NCBI GenBank assembly: GCA_022606425.2
Contig: JAHDVF020000846.1
Span: forward strand, 124,001-188,000
DNA length: 64,000 nt
Direction of reading: 5' to 3'
Origin: Lepidostoma basale
Lineage: Eukaryota > Arthropoda > Insecta > Trichoptera > Lepidostomatidae
Numbering within the stretch: position 1 is the stretch's first letter; each line of letters starts with the position of its first letter. The notes beneath the pieces were generated by a model. The model was not told where the DNA came from and ran no database searches. It saw nothing but the letters and a program-made list of their open reading frames with translations. Positions 52,083 through 62,509 of this stretch are shown piece by piece. A program made the position numbers and the translations under genes.

Positions 52083-52575
52083 TTCTTCTCATTCTTCTTC
52101 CTCAGCCTATTTCCGTCCACTCCTGGACAAATGCCTCCTCCATTCCCTTCCATGCCACTCTGTCTTGTGCAGACTGTATCCAGGTTATTCCGACGTGTCT
52201 ATTCAGATCATCCTTCCACCGTAGTTGCGGTCGCCCTGCACTTCTCTTTGCCGTCCACGGTCTCCAAGTCAGCAGTCTTCTTGTCCACTTTTCATCTGAG
52301 CTTCTGGCTACGTGACCTGCCAATTGCCATTTTAGAGTCACCACCCGGTGGATGATGTCAGTGACCTTTGTTTTTTCTCTCACAGTATCGTTTCTGACTC
52401 TGTCTCTTAGGCTTATTCCAAACATGGTTCTTTGGGTCACTCGTAGTTTCTCGGCATTTTGTTTGGACAATGTAACAGTTTCAAGACCATAAGTACCAAC
52501 TGGCAGAACGCAGGCTTCATAGACTTTTCGTTTCAGGTTGATCGGTATTTTCCGGTTCGTAAATATTACTATCAT
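52083..52575 (-). mobile_element. LINE E (RTE/BovB-like), open frame, directly after gene 3
   Basis: 157 codons open on the minus strand: KVYEACVLPVGTYGLETVTL, AEKLRVTQRTMFGISLRDRV, TDIIHRVVTLKWQLAGHVAR, RSAGRPQLRWKDDLNRHVGI and QSAQDRVAWKGMEEAFVQEW. Its 3' end is about 10 bp from the gene 3 stop. Confidence 0.9.
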
Positions 52576-52632
52576 AAAAAAATAAGGTAAATTTTCATTT
52601 AGACTTTGCGAATACTATGAAATCATGAAATA

Positions 52633-53189
52633 TAGGGTCTTTCAATTGGGACGCTCCATTTTTCATCGCTCGTGGCGTGCTCTGTGTGCTACGTAGCGCC
52701 ATCCTGTTGGAACCATATGTTGTCGGTATCCATATCATCCAGTTTAATCCACAAGTCTCAAATATTCTCTCTTTATGCATTAAACGACGTATTATGAACT
52801 CTGCAGAACGCCCATGAATGCCATAAATTGGCGAACACAGCACTGATTTTGAAAACGAATTTTAACAATTTCAACGCGTTGTTGAAACGTGTAGCGTTCC
52901 ATGGTAAAATGTCAAGACTAAATAAGTATTCTTGTCAAATTTGACAGCTATGGCGTTGACAAAATGGCCGCTATACGCTGTTAAAGTTTGAGCGTCCCTA
53001 TTGAAATACGCTTTGACCACTAAGATACACCACCTTCAGCAAAGCCACGGTGGCCATTTGGTCGAAATTATATTTCATACATAATATCATTGAATTTCCT
53101 TTAAAATAAAATAAAAAATGTGACAATTTCACTTAGACAAGTTGTTTTATTTCATTTAAAAGTTTGAGCGCTCTTAATGAAAAACTCTA
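52633..53189 (-). mobile_element. Mariner-like transposon remnant
   Basis: Left TAGGGTCTTTCAATTGGGAC and right AAGAGCGCTC-type end (inverse at 53160-53189) with TA on both sides. The minus strand has a start-like MERYTFQQRVEIVKI near 52900 and DNIWFQQDGAT followed by a stop near 52700, both hallmarks of mariner transposases. A second right-end-like sequence at 52990-53012 suggests a compound structure. Inactive. Confidence 0.75.
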
Positions 53190-53264
53190 TATTCATTTTT
53201 TGTTCAAACTGTTAGCAAGGAATATTATTTGAGTGAAGCTATTCCTTAAGAGGCCAGAATTCTT

Positions 53265-53540
53265 CTACTTTATGTGTTATGCCGGGTCACCCGAGGTCGA
53301 CTATCGCTTGAAAGTACATGTCCCTGTCTTGCGGAGTTCTAAACAGTGCAACAACTGTTCTAATCCCCGTCCAATCACGTATGTTCCAGAGTCAAGAGAT
53401 CTGTCTTCTCCCCATACCTCGACGATCCTCTATTTTACCCTTTATGATTAAACGCAGCAGCTCGTACTTCTCTCATCTGAGCACATGCCCCAGGTAGGAC
53501 ACATTCCGGACCTTGATGTCAGCCAACAATTGTCAATCAA
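53265..53540 (-). mobile_element. LINE C fragment
   Basis: The minus strand reads NVSYLGHVLR, KYELLRLIIKGKIEDRRGMG and NIRDWTGIRTVVALF with stops. Confidence 0.7.
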
Positions 53541-53544
53541 CAAT

Positions 53545-53850
53545 CAACTTTTGTGCTAACCGTGAAATAATGCACAGTCCCATACTGCATTGGTTCTTCG
53601 AGAACATTTCGCCAAAAACTCGACCCATATCGTTCCACAACCACCGTATTCACCTGATTTAGCACCGTGCGACTTCTGACTGTTCAACAAACTAAAAAGA
53701 CCGCTCCGGAGACACCGTTTCGACTCGACTGAGGAGATAAAAGTCGAATTGAAGAAAGTATTGTTGGTCATGCCAGAAAAATACTTCTCCGACTGTTTCA
53801 GGATTGGAAAAACGTTGGCGTATGAAATTGACTTGCAAGAATAATGAAAG
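53545..53850 (+). mobile_element. Mariner transposase C-terminal fragment
   Basis: Plus strand: LREHFAKNSTHIVPQPPYSP then DLAPCDF, the PPYSPDLAPCD catalytic box with the last Asp; LFNKLKRPLRRHRFDSTEEI and MPEKYFSDCFQDWKNVGV. One stop after CDF. Confidence 0.82.
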
Positions 53851-54247
53851 ATTTTTTTAACAAATTTACCTTATTTTTATCACAATATTATATTCGTTAC
53901 ATATTTATTTACAAACTGATGTAATTATAATAACAAAAATAATGAAAAAATATTTATTATAAATTTTTCGTGTTATTACACTTTCACGAACCACTTTCTG
54001 CACCATAAAACAACGGAAACCATCACATTGAAAAGGCCCAACCCCAGGAACCAGCAAAAATGTTAATAAACTTTGCTGCAAACCAATCCATAGGATTGAA
54101 ACATAAAAAAAGGTAACACAAAATTCACATATAGGACATAAAAACGCTAATAGGTCTCAAAACTTACTCGTGTAATTCAAAACGAAGCATATAATTAATA
54201 CGAAACTCACACATTAAACTTAAAACTCGCTTACACGATTTACATAT
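53851..54247. other. AT-rich sequence without recognised feature
   Basis: No coding signal. Followed at 54248-54298 by CAGTGTAACCTTTCATAACG and a second CATAACG repeat that resemble a pogo-type terminus, with no partner. Confidence 0.4.
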
Positions 54248-54299
54248 ACAGTGTAACCTTTCATAACGAGCACCTCTCATAACGATTAATTCGCATAAC

Positions 54300-54720
54300 G
54301 TTTATGAAACAGCTGAAAGGGTTGGATGCAGGTGCCAAAACGAGCGGAGTGTCAGTAAGCTGTCTCTTGTGTGCGGATGACACTGTCCTACTTGCAGACA
54401 ACGAGCATGAACTACAAGTCCTGGTGAATAGTATGTATGAGGTATGCATGTGAAATAATCTGATGATGAATGTTAAGTAGTCCAAGGTTTTTGAAAAATA
54501 AGAAATCATGACAGTCTGCAACATTAGTGTGAATGGTGAAAATTTGGAGCAAGTAGATAAGTTCGTGTATTTGGGTAGTATGTTTAAAAAATATGGGCGA
54601 GTGGAGAGGGATATTGAAAGAAGGGTCGGGGCAGGCAACAAAGTGAATGGTGCACTTAAAGTTGTCATCGCAAACAAAAACCTATCGAAAAAAGCTAAAA
54701 TGGCGGTCCAAAAAAGGTTG
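54300..54720 (+). mobile_element. LINE A fragment with RT box
   Basis: SCLLCADDTVLLADNEHELQ (CADD in place of YADD), NGENLEQVDKFVYLGSMFKK, ERDIERRVGAGNKVNGALK and VVIANKNLSKKAKMAV; two stops. 3'-truncated at about 54715. Confidence 0.85.
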
Positions 54721-54789
54721 GCAATCTATGCTGTAAACCAATCCCCAGGATCGAAACCAATGGAGGCGAATTTGAAGTTATATATTAAA

Positions 54790-54965
54790 AATCAATAGAG
54801 ACGAAGATGCAAATTGGAAATAGAATATGGTTGATCGAGGTGTTTACAGGACTTATGACCTGTCATTGGTTGGGTTAAGCGCGTAGGTTCTTGAATTGAT
54901 AGCCCGCAATGGGTGAAATCCAGTTGTTCGTCTACTAGTATTTGTATACATTCAAAATTTTATAT
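54790..54965 (+). mobile_element. TIR-element fragment (same family as 36905)
   Basis: AATAGAGACGAAGATGCAAAT, GGTGTTTACAGGACTTATG, CCTGTCATTGGTTGGG and GCCCGCAATGGGTGAAATCC, then TTTGTATACATTCAAAAT. Also at 62510-62760. Confidence 0.8.
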
Positions 54966-55318
54966 ATCGTTGTTCAAGTAGTTGTTTTTGTTAAAAAAAT
55001 ATGGAATTTGAAAAAGTTACTACTGAAAAATTCAGTAAGTCATAGTTTTGTTTTATAAATTTAGGATTATACGATAAATAATTTCTAAATTTACTCTCGA
55101 TTAACCTAAATGGCACCTTGGAGCGCTGTTTCTGCAGGAAGTGGTCTATAGATAACCATTCTCACTGATTGCAGATAATGTTGGATATTTTGCTGACCGC
55201 AAAACACCATAAAACACATTCATAATACCTAAGTTACACTCAGTTCGATTATGAAATATTCCCTCGCGAGTCGTTTGTGATCAGTTCGGATATTATAAAA
55301 CACAAAAATACAATCAAA
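54966..55318 (+). promoter_or_regulatory. Upstream region of gene 4
   Basis: No TE match. TCAGTT at 55239 and 55281 fit the arthropod initiator TCAGTY; no clear TATA box. Either could be the start site; weak evidence. Confidence 0.3.
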
Positions 55319-57085
55319 ATGTCTGACGAACATGGACAGATAAAACATTTAAAGTGCTGCAAAAGAAGTTCTACATATAAACCGGATTTAATTAGAACTC
55401 ATCCTTTTAAATGGATATCTTTTCCAATATTTCTAATAACGTGGTTCGTTTTGTTTTGGTTCATACTTTGTCCAATAGTTTACAAAAGAGTGACAGTCTA
55501 CTTGGATGATCACAAGGAAAACGTGAAGTGGCCTGTGGCGTGGCCTTATTATTTCTGGACCACAGCGCTCTTCGTTTTTTGCGTTATTCTGATTATACTG
55601 GTGGCCTTGTGGAAGGGAATGTCATCCAAGTTCGAGGGGAACTATGATAAGGTGCTGCTGAATCCTGAATACGGAGACAACAAGGAAATAATCTGCTTTC
55701 ACTGCTCTACCTTTCACCCTCCCGGTGGACAAAACTGCCCCTGCAACTCTGACATATGTGCTAAGTGTGGGAATAAAAAGGAAAGCTACAACGCGTGCTG
55801 CCAGAAGAACCTAATTACAGAAGACAGGATTCTTAAGGGACCAGTTTACGATGTTACCATAAGAAAACAACAACCCGAATCTGAAATCAAAGAGAGAAGC
55901 AAAAGAAGAAAGTCTTCAGATATGAAAAGAAACAGCTTGAAGAGTATCAAGAGCGGTTCTTCGGGTGTAGTGGTCATATCTTCTGCTCACGATGCTAATA
56001 CAAAAGATTTGATCAACAAGAAAGCGGATACGTTGAAGAACGTGTCCAATGCAAATCCTACACAACCAAATCAAACAATTGCACATCAAGCTGACGAGAC
56101 ACAAAAATCGCAAGGTGTGAAAAGTAAGAAGCCGAATCTGCAACCAGTTGACGTTGATTTGGCTAACCGTCACGCGAACGTGGAGTTCTTCGGAGAAAAG
56201 ATACCACTTGGAAACACCACAAGAGAAACTGTTGTAAATGTAAGGTATTCTAAAACCTCTCATCCGTCGGAGAGCCAGACTCCCTTGGCGACGCCTTTGA
56301 AAAGTGTTAGCAGCATGGACTCAATGAACAAACAAAACTTCAATCAGTTTTTGCATCTCGTTGAAATAAACTCTCCATTTACTCCCGTAGAGACGGTCGT
56401 CACGGACGATAATACAAACAACCCTCCCATGAGCCCAAGAGAAATATTCTTCTACGATCTGATCCAAGCTGCTGAGAAGCGCGAAAGCGGGAACAGTCCA
56501 GATAGCACGCACTTTGGATTCTATGGCCAAACGGAAAAGAAAAGACCCGTATCACACATTCTCCTAGCGTCTGAAGTGAATCTTGAACAAGAAACTGACA
56601 AGACGAAACTCGACGCGCTCAAGAGACACACAATTAATGTGAAACCATCCGAAAACAAAAACAGAATCGTTATTAATAATGATTTAGAATCCCCTAGGAT
56701 TCTAGCGCTGACCGAAGCCATCAAACTCCACACTTCTGAAGGCGACAACGACGAAGAAAAGACTATAATCAGGGATGATGCTGAAAATAAAACTACAGTT
56801 AAAATCCTCCGCAGTTTTAAGAAGAGCACACCAGAAGCGGAGGCGTTGAAGAACCCGACGTTTGACAGAAAGTCCACTGCAAAAGATAGAAATAATAGTC
56901 AGTTTTCTGAGCAGACGTCCGCAAAGGAACTGAACAACTTATCCAAGGAATCTGTCACCATGTTTTTCATATCTGATACAAATCAAGGACCCCCGAAGCC
57001 AGTGAGGCAAAGTGTCAGTGTAGAGGCAGAAAGTAGTTCAAATCAGTGCACAGATGTCGACAATGATGAAGTGTTTTCGAAATGA
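55319..57085 (+). CDS. Gene 4: two-pass membrane protein with cysteine-rich knuckle and long polar tail, family unknown
   Basis: Open frame from ATG at 55319 (context CAAAATG; an in-frame GTG lies upstream at 55277 but is not a likely start) to TGA at 57083, 588 aa, no intron seen. Residues 32-55 and 77-98 are strongly hydrophobic and separated by a charged loop, suggesting a hairpin in a membrane with both ends on the same side. Residues 126-161 hold eight cysteines (ICFHC, NCPCNSDICAKC, NACC), a zinc-ribbon-like or disulphide-knuckle pattern. From about residue 195 the chain is Ser/Thr/Lys/Glu/Asn rich with basic stretches (KERSKRRKSSDMKRNSLKS) and looks disordered. Codon use and the lack of stops over 1.7 kb, unlike all the surrounding DNA, support a real gene. 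I do not recognise it; function not assigned. Confidence 0.8.
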   Translation: MSDEHGQIKHLKCCKRSSTYKPDLIRTHPFKWISFPIFLITWFVLFWFILCPIVYKRVTVYLDDHKENVKWPVAWPYYFWTTALFVFCVILIILVALWKGMSSKFEGNYDKVLLNPEYGDNKEIICFHCSTFHPPGGQNCPCNSDICAKCGNKKESYNACCQKNLITEDRILKGPVYDVTIRKQQPESEIKERSKRRKSSDMKRNSLKSIKSGSSGVVVISSAHDANTKDLINKKADTLKNVSNANPTQPNQTIAHQADETQKSQGVKSKKPNLQPVDVDLANRHANVEFFGEKIPLGNTTRETVVNVRYSKTSHPSESQTPLATPLKSVSSMDSMNKQNFNQFLHLVEINSPFTPVETVVTDDNTNNPPMSPREIFFYDLIQAAEKRESGNSPDSTHFGFYGQTEKKRPVSHILLASEVNLEQETDKTKLDALKRHTINVKPSENKNRIVINNDLESPRILALTEAIKLHTSEGDNDEEKTIIRDDAENKTTVKILRSFKKSTPEAEALKNPTFDRKSTAKDRNNSQFSEQTSAKELNNLSKESVTMFFISDTNQGPPKPVRQSVSVEAESSSNQCTDVDNDEVFSK

Positions 57086-57099
57086 ATACCATTTTGTCA

Positions 57100-57330
57100 T
57101 CTTCTTCTCTACAGCCATCTCTCTACTATTACGTAGGCCTTTTCAAATAGTCTTCATTTTTTTCTATCTTTTGCGACTTTAATCCATCTTCTTTCTCCGA
57201 ATGGAACTATGTCGTCAGCCCATCTTTTCTAGGGTCGAATGATGCCTCATTTTTCTTCCCATAGTCTCCACATCAAGACTCTGGGTCTATCCATATCCTG
57301 TCTGACGACATTTGCTATAAGCTATTTTGA
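57100..57330 (-). mobile_element. LINE E-like remnant in the gene 4 3' region
   Basis: The minus strand shows KRWADDIVPFGERRWIKVAK then DRKK, resembling the RW-x-DDI...W...AKDR ending of RTE elements. Confidence 0.5.
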
Positions 57331-57478
57331 ATCATTTTTTTCTTGTATCTTGAATTTAATATCATGATTTATTTTTAATTTAAAGTAATGTTTAGTTTTA
57401 TATATAGATAAGAAATTGAACTGTTCACACTCCTCGATCGTATATACAATAATTTGTTAAGTTTATAAATATTTTATA

Positions 57479-57484
57479 AATAAA
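57479..57484 (+). terminator. Candidate polyadenylation signal of gene 4
   Basis: AATAAA in a run of TAAATAAATAAA about 395 bp after the gene 4 stop. A degenerate LINE E-like piece (about 57100-57330, minus) lies between, so the 3' UTR may include TE sequence. Confidence 0.45.
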
Positions 57485-57527
57485 TAAATTATACTTCAAT
57501 GAATATTTTTTCTAAACTCACTAACTT

Positions 57528-58015
57528 ATGAAAATATCATCATCATTATCTGCTGAACGTAGGCCTCTCCCAAAGCACGCAACCGCCCCCTATCCTTTGC
57601 CGTTCCCATCCATCCATGTCCAGCAATCCTCTTCAGATCGTCGGTCCAGCGGGCAGGGGGACGTCCAACTCTGCGGAATCCTGTACGCGGTCTCCACTCC
57701 AGAACCCATCTCCCCCATCGACTATCGGTTCTCCGACAGATATGGCCAGCCCATTGCCACTTCAGCCTGCCCATCCTCAGAGCCACCTCAGTCACCTTGG
57801 TTTGTTGTCGAATAAATTCGTTTCTAAATCTGTCCCTCAAGGTTATTCCAAGCATGGCTCTTTCCATGGTGCGTTGGGCGACCTTGAATCTGTAGACTAG
57901 ACCTTTTGTCAATGTTCACGTCTCGGCTACGTACGTCATGACTGGCAAGACGCATAGGTTGAAGACTTTAGTATTGAAGCATTGTGGTATTTTTGAGGTG
58001 AGAACATGACGTAAT
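57528..58015 (-). mobile_element. LINE E (second subfamily) fragment
   Basis: Minus strand: MERAMLGITLRDRFRNEFIR, QTKVTEVALRMGRLKWQWAG, RPRTGFRRVGRPPARWTDDL and GTAKDRGRLRALGEAYVQQ, with an ATGATGATG tail. Confidence 0.85.
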
Positions 58016-58194
58016 TTTCCAAAGGCCGTGACCCAAATGAACACGAAAATATATATGTATACATGTACTATTTTTTTAATTGATTTTAACTAAATATACA
58101 CTATAAAAGATTTATTACATTTTTTTATCATTATTTGCAATGAACTTCTACCATTAAATTTCAAATAACAACATTATTTTTTTAACTCAATAAC

Positions 58195-58670
58195 AAAAGC
58201 TAAAATGGCAGTGCACAATAGTGTTCTTCTACCGACCCTTATACAATATATGAATATATAGAACTGGCAAAAGAAGGATGAGGTAGAATAAATGCAGTAG
58301 AAATGAGATCTCTTGGACGAATGTGTCGATACTATGTGTATGATAGAGTGTCAAATGAAAATATAAGATGTGGTGTTATGAAAAAAATATTGAAAAGAAA
58401 ATTAAGATGGTTTGGACACATGGAAATAGTAAATGAAGAAAAAATGGTAAAAACGTATATGTTGATGATGTTAATGGAACTAGAAATAGAGGAAGACCGA
58501 GGAAATCGTGACACGATCAAATAAATCAAATATTTTAATCGACTTACGTACATGACACGTTTTATGAATTTTGAGGAAGTGAGAGAAGTATGCCAGGAAA
58601 GAAAAGTGTGACTGTCTATTCTTTTTGCTAATCACTGCGGGAAGACGGCTTTATGATTGGTAAGTTAGTT
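58195..58670 (+). mobile_element. LINE A fragment, degenerate
   Basis: RMCRYYVYDRVSNENIR, RKLRWFGHMEIVNEEKMV, a deleted middle and a decayed 3' end AGACGGCTTTATGATTGG. Confidence 0.75.
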
Positions 58671-58676
58671 ATTTCG

Positions 58677-58862
58677 TAATGTCTTAAGTGTCTTAAGTGT
58701 AATAAGCGTCTTAAGCGTCTTAAGCGTCATAAGCGTCTAAAGCGTCATAAGCGTCATAAGCGTCTTAAGCGTCATAAGCGTCATAAGCGTCTTAAGCGTC
58801 ATAAGCGTCTTAAGCGTCATAAGCGTCTTAAGCGTCATAAGCGTCTTAAGCGTCTTAAAAGT
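58677..58862 (+). repeat. 9-bp minisatellite
   Basis: About 20 units of AAGCGTCTT or AAGCGTCAT with edge variants AAGTGTCTT. Starts exactly where the LINE A tail ends. Confidence 0.9.
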
Positions 58863-58879
58863 CCTTACGCCTAAAACGT

Positions 58880-58955
58880 GTTAAGTGGGAATCTACCCCA
58901 CAGTAGGAGCAACGCTCTGGAGAACAGCTCACAAGGAAGAAGAACTCCAGTATCT
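58880..58955 (+). mobile_element. LINE D 3' scrap
   Basis: GGGAATCTACCCCACAGTAG, CTCTGGAGAACAGCTCACAAG and GAAGAAG match the LINE D 3' end. A similar scrap lies at 60138-60210. Confidence 0.65.
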
Positions 58956-59073
58956 CACCGTTCACGCTTATGTCACAAATTGTCATAGCTAAGTAATGTA
59001 TTTTGAGTAAATAAACAGATTTGATTTGAACACAACTAGCGAATTTATAAAACTGAGTCAAATGATTCATTAA

Positions 59074-59586
59074 CCCCTTACTGCATGATTTTTTTTTAAA
59101 TTTGTAAAAAAATATATATGATGTGTAAATGATGAAAAAAAAAGACACGTATATTTTATTTTTCAAAAATATTTTTTTTCCTATATAAAAGAAAAAAAAT
59201 ATTTCTAGGTCTTCCTACTTTTTATCCCTAGATTTTACACAATATTATCCATAATTTTATGTAAAAGTGATCATTTTATTACTTACCTAATGAAAATAAT
59301 AGTAAACCAGTGTAATATAATTATTTATAGCGTTTTACAAACAAAACAAAAAACACTTTTGAATATCACGTTTGTACAGAAAATCATAAACCGACAGTTG
59401 GAAACAGTCGAACGCACATCTAGTACAACCAGAGACATCTAGCAAGAAGTTTGACAACTAGTAACGCGGATCATAGATAAAACTTTAGTATTATTGCTAG
59501 AAGCAAGACATATTTTATTATTTTGTTGTTTTTTTTATGGCGAAAGATTATTTTGGATCATATATGAGCCAGAATGAGGTAAAGGG
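59074..59586. mobile_element. PiggyBac-like MITE, 513 bp
   Basis: Left CCCCTTACTGCATGATT and right AATGAGGTAAAGGG are imperfect inverse ends, and both sides are exactly TTAA (59070-59073, 59587-59590), the piggyBac target. No transposase. Confidence 0.75.
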
Positions 59587-59867
59587 TTAATACGATTAAC
59601 AATTGAGTTATAATTGTATTATTAGAATCAAAAACAAAATGAAACATGCGTGTGCCCGCAGGTTTTCGTAGTTAATAAATTCTAACACCTAAGTGTTAGA
59701 ATTAAGCAGAAAAATAATACTCGGTAGAGCGTAAAACATATTGAGTTCTGACGATTTAAAAAGTAAACCAGGGTTATACAACCTTTTAGATTCCTCCGTC
59801 CGCATCAAATACAATAAACAATGCATATTTCGCGTACAACATTTATAAATATGTAATTGAACAATGT

Positions 59868-60135
59868 GAATGGATAAGAGAAGAATGGTTAAAAAGTTGT
59901 ACACAAGCAGCGTGAGTGGAAAAAAAGGCCGAGGACGACCGAGGAAAACATGGCATGACCAAATTAATCAATTACTAAAATGCGGCCACATTCGAAGTCG
60001 GAATTATCGACGTGCGTGCATGGTACGATGTATGAATGTAGAGGAATCCAGAGAGGTATACCAGGACAGAGCATTGTGGCGATCCATCCTCTCTGCCTAC
60101 CCCTCCGGGGAAAAGGCGTGATGGTTAGTTAGTTT
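59868..60135 (+). mobile_element. LINE A 3' fragment
   Basis: 83 codons open: GRGRPRKTWHDQINQLLKCG, RACMVRCMNVEESREVYQDR, ALWRSILSAYPSGEKA then a stop and TTAGTTAG. Confidence 0.82.
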
Positions 60136-60214
60136 TGGAAGGACAGCTGGGAGTCTTCCTCACAGGAAGAGTAACACTTTGGAGAACAGACCACAAGGAA
60201 AAAGAAAAATATGA

Positions 60215-60600
60215 TGATTTTTTGTTGGGTCGCTTTCGTAGTCATCTTTATTGGCTTGCGGGCCGCGGGTCGAGGGATGAGCAGCCCTGGCGACAACAAT
60301 GTTGATTAAGTAGGTTGGTATGGTTTACGCAATGCATTCTTTACGGCTGGTAACAGTTTTCCGTGCAAGGGCATTATCGGTTTTAAAATGTATTTTTTTA
60401 TCTTCGCCGATTTTTCCGACAACAAACATAGCCACTTATCGGCTATTTGTTAATTTGGTCTTGCCGTGTTTTCCTCGTCTTCTAATTTCAATCATGCGTT
60501 GTTTTAAAATGATGAAACTGTGTTAAGCGAAATATACAATATTATTTCTTTGAAGGCATTCTCTTATCTGGTGCTCTAAAATCAACAATATGGAAAAAAC
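60215..60600. other. Mixed remnant region
   Basis: GGGCCGCGGGTCGAGGGATG then AGCAGCCCTGG near 60262 resembles a hAT right end. The rest is unassigned. Confidence 0.35.
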
Positions 60601-61030
60601 AAAGACATGGCCTCTCGCTTCCTCAACATTTATACATCGTGTCATGCACGCGCGTCAATTTCTCTTTCCAAACCATCTTAATGATCTTATTTATTGTTTC
60701 TTGAACAATGATGTAAAACTCCATATTAAATTGTTAATATGTATGAAAAAAACTATAGTTTTCAAGGAGCTTTATTATAATATTTACGTATGACATATTT
60801 CGCCCTTCTAAGGCATTGTGCTTATCAAATGTTTGATCATTTTTTCATACGTAAATCGCACCGCATTCACTTCGACACTCTATCATAAAGTTTTTCCATA
60901 CCCAAGTCTAAGTAATCTCATTTCTATTGCATTTATTCTACTTCATCCTTATTTTCCCAGTTCCGTGCTTCGCTTCCATACATAAAGGTCGGTACAAAAA
61001 CACCACTGTGCACTGCCGTTTTTACCTTTC
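60600..61030 (-). mobile_element. LINE A scraps around a family P copy
   Basis: 60605-60690 (CGTGTCATGCACGCGCGTC) and 60855-61025 (CAGTTCCGTGCTTCGCTTCC) are reverse LINE A; 60738-60850 is the family P hairpin arm (TTTCGCCCTTCTAAGGCATT). Confidence 0.7.
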
Positions 61031-61044
61031 AATTTCTAGAAGAA

Positions 61045-61320
61045 CATTGTGTGTTATATTATTTTTATTTTGTTATTTTATTTCATATCGTTGTATTTCA
61101 TATTATTTGTTTTGAATTTATTTTGTGGACGTTGGAAGATCGTAGTGTGCGCGGGAGATGCCTATTGGTGCCGATGAAGTTCGCTACCCATCACACCGCG
61201 TCTCGCGCGGGGGCGAAAAGAGAAGAATGGAGTGCCGCATCGGTTAAAGTGTGGCAGTCCATTATTTCTGCCTACCCCTTCGGAGAGACGGCGTGATGGG
61301 TAGTTAGTTAGTCAGTTTAG
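61045..61320 (+). mobile_element. LINE A-related 3' segment, second copy
   Basis: Nearly the 12809-13080 sequence: GTGCGCGGGAGATGCCTATTG, GGGCGAAAAGAGAAGAATGG, then SVKVWQSIISAYPFGETA with stop and TTAG tail. Confidence 0.82.
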
Positions 61321-61392
61321 TTATTAGTCAGTTTAATATATACCTCTCATTATTTTAATTAAGATATAGAGTTGTAAATATAATAAAAATTA

Positions 61393-61912
61393 ACTAACTT
61401 ACCTTCAGGCCGTCTCGCCGAAGGGGTAGGCATTAAGAATGGACTGCTACATTTTTCTTTCCTGACATATTTCTCTCGCTTCCTCAATATTCATACATCG
61501 TGTCATGCACGCGCGTCGATTTCTCTGACTCCTCACGTGGCCGACATTCAATATTTGATTTATTTGATCTTGCCACGTTTTCCTCGGTCTTCCTCTATTT
61601 CTAGTTCCATTTACATCGTTAACATATAATTTTTTACCGTTCTTTCTTCATTCATTATTTCATGTGTCCAAACCATCTTAACGATCCTTATTTTGTTCAT
61701 AACATTCATTATTTTGTTCAGAACATCATCATTCGCACCGCATTCACTTGTTATAATTTCATTCGACACTCTATCATTCACAGAGTGTCTACACATTCGT
61801 TTAAGAGATCTCATTTCTACTGCATTTATTCTACTTCTATCCTTCTTTTGCCAGTTACACGCTTCGTTTCCATACATAAGAGCCGGTACAATAACACCAT
61901 AGAGTTACAGAA
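61393..61912 (-). mobile_element. LINE A fragment
   Basis: AACTAACTTACCTTCAGGCC start; minus strand YGNEACNWQKKDRSRINAV and KRMCRHSVNDRVSNEIITSE then RPRKTWQDQINQILNVGHV-like sequence. Contains a small local duplication of TTCATTATTTTGTTCA. Confidence 0.78.
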
Positions 61913-62504
61913 ATAATAATAAAGATCCGGGTAGTTCAAAATTAACATACATTAGAATATTAGTGAAATCCGAAAAAATGCGTTGTTTGATATTAAACAT
62001 TACAATAAATTCCAATAATTAATATGAAAGGAAATGCTAAACTGGCCTTCTATACATATCGGAGGTCGCGGCTAATTTCACATAACATATTTAAAAATGT
62101 ATAAATAATTAAAGTCTACGCATTTTTTGTATCAAAGTCATCGAAATTGTAACAAATTTTGAGGAGCAGTGACCTTCGTTAAGTAGATCGATGAATACAA
62201 TTATATAAAAAATATTCGGTAATGAAATTGCCACAGGTTCTCAATTATTTTATACGCGTACCGCAAAGCCGTCTTTAAAGAATTTAACACCCCGTAAGTA
62301 CCACAAACAATATTTGCAACATGGAGATTTATAGGGCTGCATGTAGTATTGGACACAAATGACATCTCCCCAATCTTGATTCACGGTGTCCTCCTTGTGA
62401 CCACGAACAGCTTTTGTTACCTCGGTAGTATGAAAGCAGGCTTGGAAGGTACGGAGGAAGATGACAGTTAAATGATATTTTAAAATGATCAAATCAAATC
62501 AAGA
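61913..62504. other. No recognised feature
   Basis: An 80-codon minus frame at 62250-62492 lacks any family signature. A tandem-free, AT-rich stretch. Confidence 0.35.
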
Positions 62505-62509
62505 ATCAA

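Noticed and set aside
55277..55318. Upstream GTG extension of gene 4
   Set aside because: GTG is not a usual eukaryotic start and a well-placed ATG follows at 55319.
55916..56263. 115-codon minus-strand frame
   Set aside because: Antisense shadow of gene 4; no family signature.
58677..58862. CRISPR-like array
   Set aside because: Nine-base units with no spacers, in a eukaryotic genome; a minisatellite.
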